Shown here: one piece after another, positions 26,904-34,306 of the stretch
How positions within the stretch are numbered: position 1 is the stretch's first letter
Layout: each line of letters opens with the position of its first letter
NCBI GenBank assembly: GCA_030536685.1
Contig: JAUNPP010000009.1
Coordinates: forward strand, 1 to 43,881
Source: Lachnospiraceae bacterium
Lineage (GTDB): Bacteria; Bacillota; Clostridia; Lachnospirales; Lachnospiraceae
DNA length: 43,881 bases
Direction: 5' to 3'
Notes under the pieces: model-generated
The model's input: the letters and a program-made list of their open reading frames with translations, nothing else
Told to the model about the DNA's origin: nothing
Databases searched by the model: none
Translations under genes and position numbers: made by a program

Positions 26904-27039
26904 CTGGACAGTGTGTGTGTCCAGGTGACGCAGAGGAGCTGCAATACGAAATCATTTCCGGAACGGGGTCCATGGACCCGATGTTCCGGAAATGATCTGT
27001 ATTGCGGCTCCTCTGCTGGTTTTTGGCTGGTTTATTGTC
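26904..27039 (+). repeat. Structured two-hairpin element, copy B (after rnfB)
   Basis: Hairpin 1 pairs CTGGACA (26904-26910) with TGTCCAG (26918-26924). Hairpin 2 pairs 26930-26939 with 27007-27016 and 26941-26947 with 26999-27005, then 26951-26959 with the matching arm near 26988-26996, and ends in the same tip as copy A: GGAACGGGGTC (26960-26970), 4-nt loop, GACCCGATGTTCC (26975-26987). TTTTT follows at 27020-27024. GACA (26907-26910) may alternatively pair with TGTC (27036-27039). The basal stems share little sequence with copy A although the fold is the same. Confidence 0.75.
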
Positions 27040-27142
27040 GATAAAGCTGCAGCTGTTTTGGGGAGGGATACGCGGATTTGTTGTTGACTCATTTCGTATG
27101 GGTTTTTACATGGATTTTTCGTATGGATTTGTTGTTGGGTTT

Positions 27143-27199
27143 AAAAAGACCCTGGGGATTGAATTTTTGTGAGGGGGATTCAATCTTCAGGGTCTTTTT
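27143..27199. terminator. Bidirectional terminator between rnfB and the B12 riboswitch
   Basis: Arms 27143-27164 and 27178-27199 pair over about 19 bp, starting with A-runs and ending in T-runs, so either strand can be terminated. It would stop rnf readthrough from the left and any riboswitch readthrough from the right. The stretch 27200-27313 holds only a short ATACCGG/CCGGTAT inverted repeat and no credible gene. Confidence 0.8.
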
Positions 27200-27313
27200 G
27201 TTTTTTGATACCGGATTGTATGATAAGGGCCGTTCGTCCGGTATTGAAAAAGAGGAGTTTGGTTTGCCATCATCCGAAAAAAGAGGATAAGCTCGCCGAA
27301 TAATGTGATACAT

Positions 27314-27342
27314 AAAAAAGACTGCCCCTCATGGAACAGTCT
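27314..27342 (-). terminator. Terminator downstream of the cobalamin riboswitch
   Basis: On the minus strand AGACTGTTCC (27342-27333) pairs with GGGGCAGTCT (27328-27319), allowing G-U pairs, and is followed by six T. It lies about 60 nt past the aptamer and could be the expression platform or a plain stop. Confidence 0.8.
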
Positions 27343-27404
27343 GTAATTTCAAATCATTAAGAATAAAATTACCAAGAGCCTATTCACCGTAGGTTTGCGT
27401 ATCT

Positions 27405-27552
27405 GTCAAGCAGGTCTCCTGACTAGGTTCATTGCTTCTTCAGGCCTTCCCGGTATGTACCAGTGGCATTGTCTGAATCAGCTCCCCATTACAGTGACGG
27501 GATCGTTTCGGAATCAAACCGAATTCCCTCTTAGCTCGTATGAGAACTTGAC
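27405..27552 (-). promoter_or_regulatory. Cobalamin (B12) riboswitch without a downstream gene
   Basis: Minus strand. The B12 box AGTCAGGAGACCTGC is at 27424-27410. Upstream of it are the conserved core pieces 'GAGGGAA', 'GATCCCGTCACTGTAA', 'GCCACTGG' and 'CCGGGAAGGC' in the right order. P1 is closed by GTCAAG (27552-27547) with CTTGAC (27410-27405). The aptamer seems complete. It is driven by its own promoter and ends at its own terminator. Transcription points toward rnfB, which is on the opposite strand, so no gene is controlled in cis within this window. Confidence 0.93.
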
Positions 27553-27571
27553 TTCTTATTCAGCTGTAAAC

Positions 27572-27600
27572 AGTCTAGCACGAAATATGGGACGTGTCAA
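27572..27600 (-). promoter_or_regulatory. Strong sigma-A promoter for the riboswitch transcript
   Basis: Minus strand: perfect TTGACA (27600-27595), 17-nt spacer, TAGACT (27577-27572), with TGC before the -10. The start point would be about 10-15 nt before the aptamer P1 helix. Confidence 0.8.
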
Positions 27601-27644
27601 GAAAAAAACACATACAAACATCGAAAAAAACACATACAGACATC
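27601..27644. repeat. Two tandem 22-bp repeats beside the riboswitch promoter
   Basis: Units 27601-27622 and 27623-27644 differ at one position. They abut the -35 of the riboswitch promoter on its upstream side and could be an upstream A-tract element or a binding site. Confidence 0.75.
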
Positions 27645-28109
27645 GAAAATATGTGCGGTGGCAATAATACTGATATATTTATTGAAAAATACCAGAAAAA
27701 GGTTTCAAAATGCTAGAAAAAAGGTAGATAAGTTTTTGGAAATATGGTATTATGGATAAAACATTGGGCGAAAGTAAAACTATTTTAAGCAAAATACAAT
27801 ACAAATGCAATTTGTAGAAAAATTATAACACAAAATTGTCCGAAATGATAATTTTGATAACAAATATTCTACGAATGATACAAAAGTATTATTTTGACAG
27901 GATAAAACGAGCGAAAAACTGAATCTGCCAGTGTATAAAATTTACAAAAACAAATGGACTGAAAAGAAAAAACAAAACTATTTTGTAAGAAGTCTACAAA
28001 AACTGCAAAAGACCGTAAAAACGGCGTTTTTGGAGGCTTTGCAGTATGAAAAGTTTAGCTTATTGTAAATACTGAACAAAAAAATAATATCTTTATGTGC
28101 AATTTTTTA
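27645..28109. other. AT-rich gene-free stretch upstream of the acs cluster
   Basis: No credible gene on either strand. It is rich in A-tracts. One nested hairpin stands out: ACTGCAAA (28002-28009) pairs with TTTGCAGT (28038-28045), enclosing CCGT-AAAA-ACGG (28013-28024) followed by five T, which looks like a small terminator held inside a larger stem. Its purpose is unknown. Confidence 0.5.
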
Positions 28110-28145
28110 TTGAAAAAAGATTCAAAACATGATAAATTATTAACA
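28110..28145 (+). promoter_or_regulatory. Promoter of the cooC-acs cluster with Rex-like operator
   Basis: TTGAAA (28110-28115), 17-nt spacer, TAAATT (28133-28138). Overlapping the -10 is TGATAAATTATTAACA (28130-28145), which fits the Rex operator TGTTAA-N4-TTAACA at 11 of 12 arm positions. The identical 16-mer sits at the same place relative to the acsD promoter. Rex is a NADH/NAD+-responsive repressor; binding here is an inference. Confidence 0.6.
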
Positions 28146-28146
28146 G

Positions 28147-28178
28147 AAGCGAGAACCCGCTTTTATATTTTTTTTGTT
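28147..28178 (+). terminator. Possible attenuator in the cooC leader
   Basis: AAGCG (28147-28151) pairs with CGCTT (28158-28162) and a T-rich run follows. It starts right after the promoter, so it would give a very short RNA if used. The rest of the leader to 28325 has an imperfect ATCAGC/GCTGAT hairpin and the cooC ribosome binding site. Confidence 0.35.
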
Positions 28179-28325
28179 CGCAGTATCCCCCCACCCGGGA
28201 TTCTCAGAATTTCGGAGAGGCAGCTGTAAATTCTTTATTTTTATTATTATTTATCAGCTGATTAACTGCTGATTATGAGGGCTCCTCAGGGAACCCGCAT
28301 AAAAATGGAAAGGAGGTTTTAAGCC

Positions 28326-29099
28326 ATGGGACATGTAATTGCTGTAGCAGGCAAGGGCGGAACTGGCAAGACCACTACATGCGGTTTAATCATAGACTAT
28401 CTTTGCAAACAAAACAAAGGACCTGTACTTGCTGTTGACGCAGATGCGAATGCCAATCTGAATGAAGTACTTGGTGTTGAGGTTCAGGCAACACTCGGAA
28501 GCATCAGAGAAGAGATTGCGCAGGCGGAACTGCAATTGGAAAGCCCGATTCCGGTAGGTATGTCCAAGCAGGATTATGCCAGCTGGAGATTTACCAACGA
28601 AGCGGTAGTGGAAGAAGATGACTATGATCTTCTGGTTATGGGCCGTGGACAGGGCACAGGATGTTATTGTTTTGTGAACGATCTGCTCAGAGCTCAGATT
28701 ATGAAACAGGCTCAGAACTACAGATATTTAGTAGTTGACAATGAAGCCGGACTTGAGCACATCAGCAGAGGTACACTTCCTCATATGGATACATTGCTTC
28801 TTGTAAGCGATTGTTCCAGACGTGGAGTTCAGGCAGTAGGACGGGTTTCAAGAATGGTAGAAGAGATGAAACTGAATCCCAAAACTATTAAGCTGATCAT
28901 CAACCGTGCTCCCGGAGGTGTGCTTAGTGATGGAATCAAAGAAGAAATCGCAAATCAGAAACTTGATCTGATCGGTGTGATTCCTCAGGATGAAACCATC
29001 TTTGAGTATGACAGCGATGGAAAACCCACTTCTAAAGTGGGAGCGGACAACCCTGTTCGAGTTGCTGTCAATGATATTATGAAAAAACTGGGATTCTAA
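28326..29099 (+). CDS. cooC: CooC-type nickel-insertion ATPase for CO dehydrogenase (copy 1)
   Basis: A 257-residue MinD/ParA-like ATPase that helps load nickel into the C-cluster of CO dehydrogenase. The deviant Walker A GKGGTGKTT is at residues 9-17, 'DADANANLNEVLG' follows, and the metal-binding CxC of CooC appears as C113-x-C115 in 'GTGCYCFVND'. 'VDNEAGLEHISRG' is the usual Walker B region. First gene of the acs cluster, with an AAAGGAGG site before the ATG. A second CooC gene follows acsA. Confidence 0.93.
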   Translation: MGHVIAVAGKGGTGKTTTCGLIIDYLCKQNKGPVLAVDADANANLNEVLGVEVQATLGSIREEIAQAELQLESPIPVGMSKQDYASWRFTNEAVVEEDDYDLLVMGRGQGTGCYCFVNDLLRAQIMKQAQNYRYLVVDNEAGLEHISRGTLPHMDTLLLVSDCSRRGVQAVGRVSRMVEEMKLNPKTIKLIINRAPGGVLSDGIKEEIANQKLDLIGVIPQDETIFEYDSDGKPTSKVGADNPVRVAVNDIMKKLGF

Positions 29100-29109
29100 A
29101 GATAATGAA

Positions 29110-29165
29110 CCGTGAAAACGCTGAAACGAACAGAGTGGTTTCTGCGCGGAGAAGCGTTTTTACGG
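29110..29165 (+). other. Long hairpin in the cooC-acsA gap
   Basis: A 12-bp stem with one G-U pair (29110-29121 with 29154-29165) closes a loop that contains a smaller GAAAC/GTTTC hairpin. It lies between the cooC stop and the acsA ribosome binding site and has no proper U-run, so RNA processing or stability control is more likely than termination. Confidence 0.55.
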
Positions 29166-29228
29166 GATGGAACCCGGATTTCTTAAGTAACTATTAACTA
29201 ACCATTTTATGAAAAAAAGGAGTATTGA

Positions 29229-31124
29229 ATGGAAGCAAATGGTTTAATTTACACACATGAAGAATTAGATGCCGAATATGACAAACTGCAAGCGATTGCA
29301 GAGAAAAAAGGTGCAAGTACATGGCAGATGAGAGTTAAACAGCAGACCCCTCATTGTAAGTTTGGTGAAGACGGTGTTTGCTGCCGTATCTGTTCCATGG
29401 GTCCCTGCCGTATTACCAAGAAAGCTCCCAGAGGTATCTGCGGATGTGACGCTCATGGTATCGTAGGCAGAAACTACCTGAAATTTACAGCCGGCGGTTC
29501 CGCTACACATTCAGATCACGGCCGTGAAATCGCTCATACACTGTACTGTGCATCTCCTGATGGCGCTTACCATGTTAAAGACGAAGCAAAACTGTTAAGC
29601 ATCGCTAAGAGATGGGGAATCGAAACAGAAGGCAAAGACATCTATGATGTAGCTCACGAAGTAGCTTTCGCAGGTCTGAGCGAATATGGTAAAGTATTCG
29701 GATACCAGAACTGGATCAAAGACGCTTCACCCGAAAGACAGAAAACATGGGAAGAACAGGAAATCGCTCCCCGTGCTGTAGACCGTGAAGTATCTCATGC
29801 ATTACATATGACTCATATGGGATGTTCTTCACTTCCCGAAGCTCTGATTCGTCAGTCCCTGCGCTGTGGTCTGGCAGATGGCTGGGGCGGTTCCATGACA
29901 GGTACTCAGTTCTCAGACGTTCTGTTTGGTACTCCCATGCCGATCGATACAGAAGCTAACCTTGGCGTTATCAAGAAAGATTACGTAAACATTATCGTTC
30001 ATGGACATGATCCGTCACTGTCTGAAATGATCGTTGAATATGCTGAAAACAAAGAACTGGTAGCTCTGGCTCACGAAGTTGGCGCTAAGGGTATCAACAT
30101 CGCCGGCGTATGCTGTACATCAAACGAAGTAGCTATGCGTCATGGTATTCCTATGGCTGGTAACTTCCTGCAGCAGGAAAACATCGTACTGACAGGTGCT
30201 ATTGAAGCAGTTGTAGTAGACGTACAGTGTATCTTCCCCGCATTAGGCCCTCTGAGCAAATGTTTCCACACCAAGTTCATCACAACTAATGATGCAGCAA
30301 GAATCCCTGATTCCGATTTCATCAGATTTGAAGCTGAAACAGCTGCTGAAAACGCTTACAAGATCGTTAAGGAAGCAGTTGAAAACTTCAAGAACAGAGA
30401 TCAGGAAGCAGTTTATATTCCTGACCTGAAGACAAAAGCTACAGCTGGTTACTCCTGCGAAGCTATTATCAAACAGCTTGATACCGTTACCAACTCTCAG
30501 GTTGACGTAACCGGTACCTATCAGCCTCTGGTTGACTGTATTACATCTGGTGTACTCCGTGGTGCAGTTGCTATGGTTGGCTGTAACAACCCGAAGGTTC
30601 GTTCTGACCGTGGACATATCGATCTGATGAAGAAACTGTTAGCAAACGATATCGTTCTGGTATTATCCGGATGTTCCGCACAGGCTGCTGCAAGATATGG
30701 TCTGATGAGCAAAGATGCAAAAGCTATCTGCGGCGATGGCCTGAAGAGAGTTTGTACTCTGGCTGATATTCCTCCTGTACTGCACATGGGCTCCTGTGTA
30801 GATATTTCCCGTATGATGAACCTGGTATGTGATGTAGCAGTTCAGTGGGGAATCGACACACCTCAGCTTCCTGTAGTTGGTTGTGCTCCTGAATGGATGT
30901 CTGAAAAAGCTGTATCCATCGGTAACTACGTAGTAGCAACCGGTATCGATACATTCCTGGGTGTTGTTCCTTACGTTAATGGTTCAGAAGAAGTAAAAGA
31001 ATTACTGACAAACGGAATCAGAGACTGGGTTGGCGCTGCATTTACATATGAAACAGATATGGAAAAATTAGGCGACCTGATGATCGAAAGAATCGAAGAA
31101 AAGAGACTTGCATTAGGTATCTAA
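29229..31124 (+). CDS. acsA: Carbon monoxide dehydrogenase catalytic subunit AcsA (CooS family)
   Basis: A 631-residue Ni-Fe CO dehydrogenase that reduces CO2 to CO for acetyl-CoA synthase. N-terminal cysteines C43 and C51 fit the D-cluster that bridges the dimer, and C52, C55, C60 and C71/C73 the B-cluster. C-cluster ligand regions are visible as 'VCCTSNEVAMRHG', 'MVGCNNPKVRSD', 'LSGCSAQAAARYG' and 'MGSCVDISR'. Length is typical. Codon use is strongly biased (CTG, GAA, AAC, TTC), as in a highly expressed gene. Preceded by AAAAGGAG. Confidence 0.97.
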   Translation: MEANGLIYTHEELDAEYDKLQAIAEKKGASTWQMRVKQQTPHCKFGEDGVCCRICSMGPCRITKKAPRGICGCDAHGIVGRNYLKFTAGGSATHSDHGREIAHTLYCASPDGAYHVKDEAKLLSIAKRWGIETEGKDIYDVAHEVAFAGLSEYGKVFGYQNWIKDASPERQKTWEEQEIAPRAVDREVSHALHMTHMGCSSLPEALIRQSLRCGLADGWGGSMTGTQFSDVLFGTPMPIDTEANLGVIKKDYVNIIVHGHDPSLSEMIVEYAENKELVALAHEVGAKGINIAGVCCTSNEVAMRHGIPMAGNFLQQENIVLTGAIEAVVVDVQCIFPALGPLSKCFHTKFITTNDAARIPDSDFIRFEAETAAENAYKIVKEAVENFKNRDQEAVYIPDLKTKATAGYSCEAIIKQLDTVTNSQVDVTGTYQPLVDCITSGVLRGAVAMVGCNNPKVRSDRGHIDLMKKLLANDIVLVLSGCSAQAAARYGLMSKDAKAICGDGLKRVCTLADIPPVLHMGSCVDISRMMNLVCDVAVQWGIDTPQLPVVGCAPEWMSEKAVSIGNYVVATGIDTFLGVVPYVNGSEEVKELLTNGIRDWVGAAFTYETDMEKLGDLMIERIEEKRLALGI

Positions 31125-31168
31125 TATCTGATTTATACTAAAATTTTGAAACAAAGAGGTCCTGAATT

Positions 31169-31930
31169 ATGAAAGTAGCAGTTACTGGAAAAGGCGGCGT
31201 CGGCAAGACGACATTTTCCTCAATTTTAGCCAGATTATATGCTGAAGAAGGCAAGAGCGTTCTGGCAGCAGATGTAGATCCCGATGCGAATCTGGGTCTG
31301 GCACTCGGTTTTTCAGAAGAAGAGCTGGAAGCCATTACTCCTATTTCAAAAATGAGTGATCTGGCAAAAGAAAGAACTGGCGCATCCGGTGCTGGTAAAT
31401 TCTTCAAGATCAATCCGCAGGTGGATGATATTCCGGAGATGTTTGCCAGAACACGCAACGGTGTAAAACTTCTCGTAATGGGTACGGTGGACGTAGCTGG
31501 CGGCGGTTGTGTATGCCCTGAGCATGTAGTGCTGAAAAGACTGATTTCCCATCTGATGCTAAAGAGCGATGATGTGGTAATTATGGACATGGAAGCAGGG
31601 CTTGAACATCTTGGCCGTGGAACTGCTGAGAATATGGAGCAGTTCGTAGTAGTTATAGAACCCGGTGCAAGAAGCATTCAGACATATAAGAATGTAAAGC
31701 GTCTGGCAGAACAGCTGGGAATCAAAAAAGTTCGTGTAGTTGCGAATAAGGTAAGGGACAAAGAAGATGAAGAATTTATCGCATCCCGTATTCCGGCTGA
31801 GGACCTGCTTGGATTTATTCATTACAATACAGATGTGATTGATGCGGACAGAAGAGGAAAATCACCCTATGATTTCAGTGATGCTGCAATTCAGGAAGTT
31901 CGTGCAATCAAGGAACGTTTAGAAAAGTAA
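31169..31930 (+). CDS. cooC: CooC-type nickel-insertion ATPase (copy 2)
   Basis: A 253-residue ATPase paralogous to the first gene of the cluster. Walker A GKGGVGKTT is at residues 8-16, 'DVDPDANLGLALG' follows, and the CxC motif is C114-x-C116 in 'GGGCVCPEH'. The sequence differs widely from copy 1 outside these motifs, so it is an old paralogue. One copy may mature CO dehydrogenase and the other (AcsF-like) acetyl-CoA synthase; the sequence alone does not tell which. It lies between acsA and acsB with short gaps, suggesting co-transcription. Confidence 0.93.
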   Translation: MKVAVTGKGGVGKTTFSSILARLYAEEGKSVLAADVDPDANLGLALGFSEEELEAITPISKMSDLAKERTGASGAGKFFKINPQVDDIPEMFARTRNGVKLLVMGTVDVAGGGCVCPEHVVLKRLISHLMLKSDDVVIMDMEAGLEHLGRGTAENMEQFVVVIEPGARSIQTYKNVKRLAEQLGIKKVRVVANKVRDKEDEEFIASRIPAEDLLGFIHYNTDVIDADRRGKSPYDFSDAAIQEVRAIKERLEK

Positions 31931-31957
31931 CCAACATTTAATATTGGAGGTAATATC

Positions 31958-34096
31958 GTGACATTAATTTCTAGAGTATTCAGCGGCGCTGATCAGTGGT
32001 ATGATCAGGCAACAGAAGCAATCAATAACGCTATTGCAAAATATGGCGAAGAACAGGCAGTAAGTTTTGGACATACTGCATACAGCCTTCCTTGCATCTA
32101 CGCTATGTTAGGTGACAAGATTGGTACATTAGGCGAAGCAAAAGCACTTCTGGAAGGTAAGATCAAAGATCTGATGACCAGAAACCTGCGTGTAAAAGAC
32201 GTATTTACATCAGGCGTTGGCGCTGCACTTTGCTGCGAATTAATCGAAGTTGTTAAGTATATCGAAGGAAAACCTTACGAAGAACCCGTTATCGGTCATC
32301 TGACTGATGCTGAGATTCGTGAAATCGGTCTTCCCCTTGTAGTAGATGATATCCCCGGTGTAGCTGTTATTATCGGTGCTGCTCCTTCAGCTGAAGAAGC
32401 TAAGACTCTGGTAAAAGGCTATCAGGCAAAAGGTATCATGGTATTCATGGTTGGCGAAATCATTGATCAGTGTATCGAACAGAAGGTTGATATGAACTTC
32501 AAAATCCGTATCATCCCCTGTGGTTATGACCTGTCAAGCGTAATCCACGTAGTATCCGTAGCTTTAAGAGCAGCTCTGATCTTCGGTGCTATCCAGCCCG
32601 GTGACTGGGATGGTATGTGGGAATACACCATGAAACGTGTACATGCATTTGTTAATGCATTTGAACCCGTTGATGACCAGACAGTAGCATGTGGTGCAGG
32701 CGCAATCCAGTTAGGTTTCCCTGTAATCACAAACCAGGAAGACAATATGTGGAATATTCCCAAGTCTCTGATCATCCAGAAGGATACAACCAAGTTTGAT
32801 CCTACATCACTGGAAGCAAGAGATATCAAGATCAAGATCGTTCAGATGGATATTCCTGTATCTTTCGCACCCGCTTTCGAAGGTGAAATTATCCGTAGAA
32901 AGAATACACGTGTAGACTTTAACGGTGCTGACGTAAATGAAAACGCATTCGAATTAGTTCGTACCTTACCTTTAGCAGAAGTTGAAGATCATAAGATCGA
33001 ACTGATCGGACCCGATATCGATGAAATGCCCGATGGCTCCATGCAGTCTCTGGCATGTGTAGTAGAAGTTGCCGGCAAGAATATGCAGACTGACTTCGAA
33101 CCCGTATTCGAACGTAAATTCCATAACTTTGTAAACTGTCTGGAAGGCGTAATGCATACCGGCCAGCGTGATCTGATCCGTATCCGTGTAAGCCACGATG
33201 CTTTCGAAGCTGGCTTCCGCGCTAAACACTTCGGTGAAGTATTATACGCAAAAGTTAAGAGCGAATACGCAGGCGTTGTTGACAAGTGTCAGGTTAAGAT
33301 CATTACAGATCATGATTTAGTAGAACAGCACAGAAAAGACTGGGCACAGGCTGCATACGAAAAACGTGATGCAAGACTGGAATCTCTGACAGACGAAAAC
33401 GTAGATGTATACTACAGCTGCGTACTTTGCCAGGCATTCTCTCCTTCACACGTATGTGTAGTAACACCTGAAAGACTTGGTCTGTGTGGTGCCGTATCAT
33501 GGTTAGATGCAAAAGCAACAAACGAACTGGATCCTACCGGTGCATGTCAGATCATCGGCAAGGGCGGATGTATCGATGAAGAAGTTGGTGCATACGAAGA
33601 AATCAACGAAGCAGTATGCAAGTACAGCCGCGGCGCTCTGGAAAGAGTAACTCTGTACTCCATCATGCAGGATCCTATGACATCCTGTGGTTGTTTCGAA
33701 TGTATCTGTGGTATCGAACCTTTCTCAAATGGTGTAGTTATCGTTAACCGTGAACACGTAGGTTACACACCTTTAGGTATGACCTTCGCAGATCTGGCTT
33801 CCATGACCGGTGGTGGTGTTCAGACACCTGGTTTCATGGGACATGGTAAGAGCTTCATCGCTTCCAAGAAGTTTATGAAGGCTGAAGGTGGTATCCAGAG
33901 AATCGTATGGCTGCCTAAGGATCTGAAAGATCAGCTGCATGACAAGATCAACAAGAGTGCAAAAGACCTGTACGGTATCGACAACTTCACAGATATGATC
34001 GCAGATGAAACTGTTTGTGAAGAAGATCCCGAAGCTTTAATGGCATTCTTAACAGAAAAGGGACATCCTGTACTTGGTCTGGAACCTTTGATGTAA
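31958..34096 (+). CDS. acsB: Acetyl-CoA synthase (CODH/ACS alpha subunit), copy 1
   Basis: A 712-residue enzyme that joins CO, a methyl group from the corrinoid protein and CoA. A-cluster cysteines are at 488, 491, 500, 510, 577 and 579; their spacings (3, 9, 10, 67, 2) equal those of the Moorella thermoacetica enzyme, including the Cys-Gly-Cys that chelates the distal nickel. The N-terminal domain, which contacts CO dehydrogenase in Moorella, is complete. Start is GTG at 31958 after GGAGGT. Highly biased codon use suggests strong expression. Confidence 0.97.
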   Translation: MTLISRVFSGADQWYDQATEAINNAIAKYGEEQAVSFGHTAYSLPCIYAMLGDKIGTLGEAKALLEGKIKDLMTRNLRVKDVFTSGVGAALCCELIEVVKYIEGKPYEEPVIGHLTDAEIREIGLPLVVDDIPGVAVIIGAAPSAEEAKTLVKGYQAKGIMVFMVGEIIDQCIEQKVDMNFKIRIIPCGYDLSSVIHVVSVALRAALIFGAIQPGDWDGMWEYTMKRVHAFVNAFEPVDDQTVACGAGAIQLGFPVITNQEDNMWNIPKSLIIQKDTTKFDPTSLEARDIKIKIVQMDIPVSFAPAFEGEIIRRKNTRVDFNGADVNENAFELVRTLPLAEVEDHKIELIGPDIDEMPDGSMQSLACVVEVAGKNMQTDFEPVFERKFHNFVNCLEGVMHTGQRDLIRIRVSHDAFEAGFRAKHFGEVLYAKVKSEYAGVVDKCQVKIITDHDLVEQHRKDWAQAAYEKRDARLESLTDENVDVYYSCVLCQAFSPSHVCVVTPERLGLCGAVSWLDAKATNELDPTGACQIIGKGGCIDEEVGAYEEINEAVCKYSRGALERVTLYSIMQDPMTSCGCFECICGIEPFSNGVVIVNREHVGYTPLGMTFADLASMTGGGVQTPGFMGHGKSFIASKKFMKAEGGIQRIVWLPKDLKDQLHDKINKSAKDLYGIDNFTDMIADETVCEEDPEALMAFLTEKGHPVLGLEPLM

Positions 34097-34180
34097 TCAG
34101 CTGCTGTTACATACTTAGATTGACATTTGTGCAACGGACACAGAAAATTGCATAAATTTTGATTATTTTACCAAAATCTA

Positions 34181-34216
34181 TTGCAATATCTGTAGAGGTG
34201 TGATAAATTATTAACA
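34181..34216 (+). promoter_or_regulatory. Internal promoter before acsD with the same Rex-like operator
   Basis: TTGCAA (34181-34186), 17-nt spacer, TAAATT (34204-34209), overlapped by TGATAAATTATTAACA (34201-34216), identical to the cooC promoter site. An AT-rich hairpin (34147-34161 with 34172-34187) overlaps the -35. No terminator separates acsB from this promoter, so it would add to readthrough. Confidence 0.6.
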
Positions 34217-34245
34217 ACAAAGCCCGTGCGCACTGGGATAAACTC

Positions 34246-34278
34246 GCCGCAGACAGAAGAAGGGCTTCTGTCTGCGGC
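34246..34278 (+). other. 14-bp perfect hairpin in the acsD leader
   Basis: Arms 34246-34259 and 34265-34278 pair perfectly around a 5-nt loop. There is no U-run; the acsD ribosome binding site starts 15 nt later. It may protect or punctuate the mRNA between acsB and acsDC. Confidence 0.8.
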
Positions 34279-34306
34279 TGGACATTATGAAAAGGAGGCA
34301 ATTAGG

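Noticed and set aside
27089..27313. 74-residue minus-strand frame starting right after the riboswitch terminator, as a gene controlled by the B12 riboswitch
   Set aside because: It has no ribosome binding site, starts in the terminator U-run, runs straight through a bidirectional terminator and resembles no known protein.
27395..27667. 90-residue plus-strand frame
   Set aside because: It is the antisense of the cobalamin riboswitch and its promoter.
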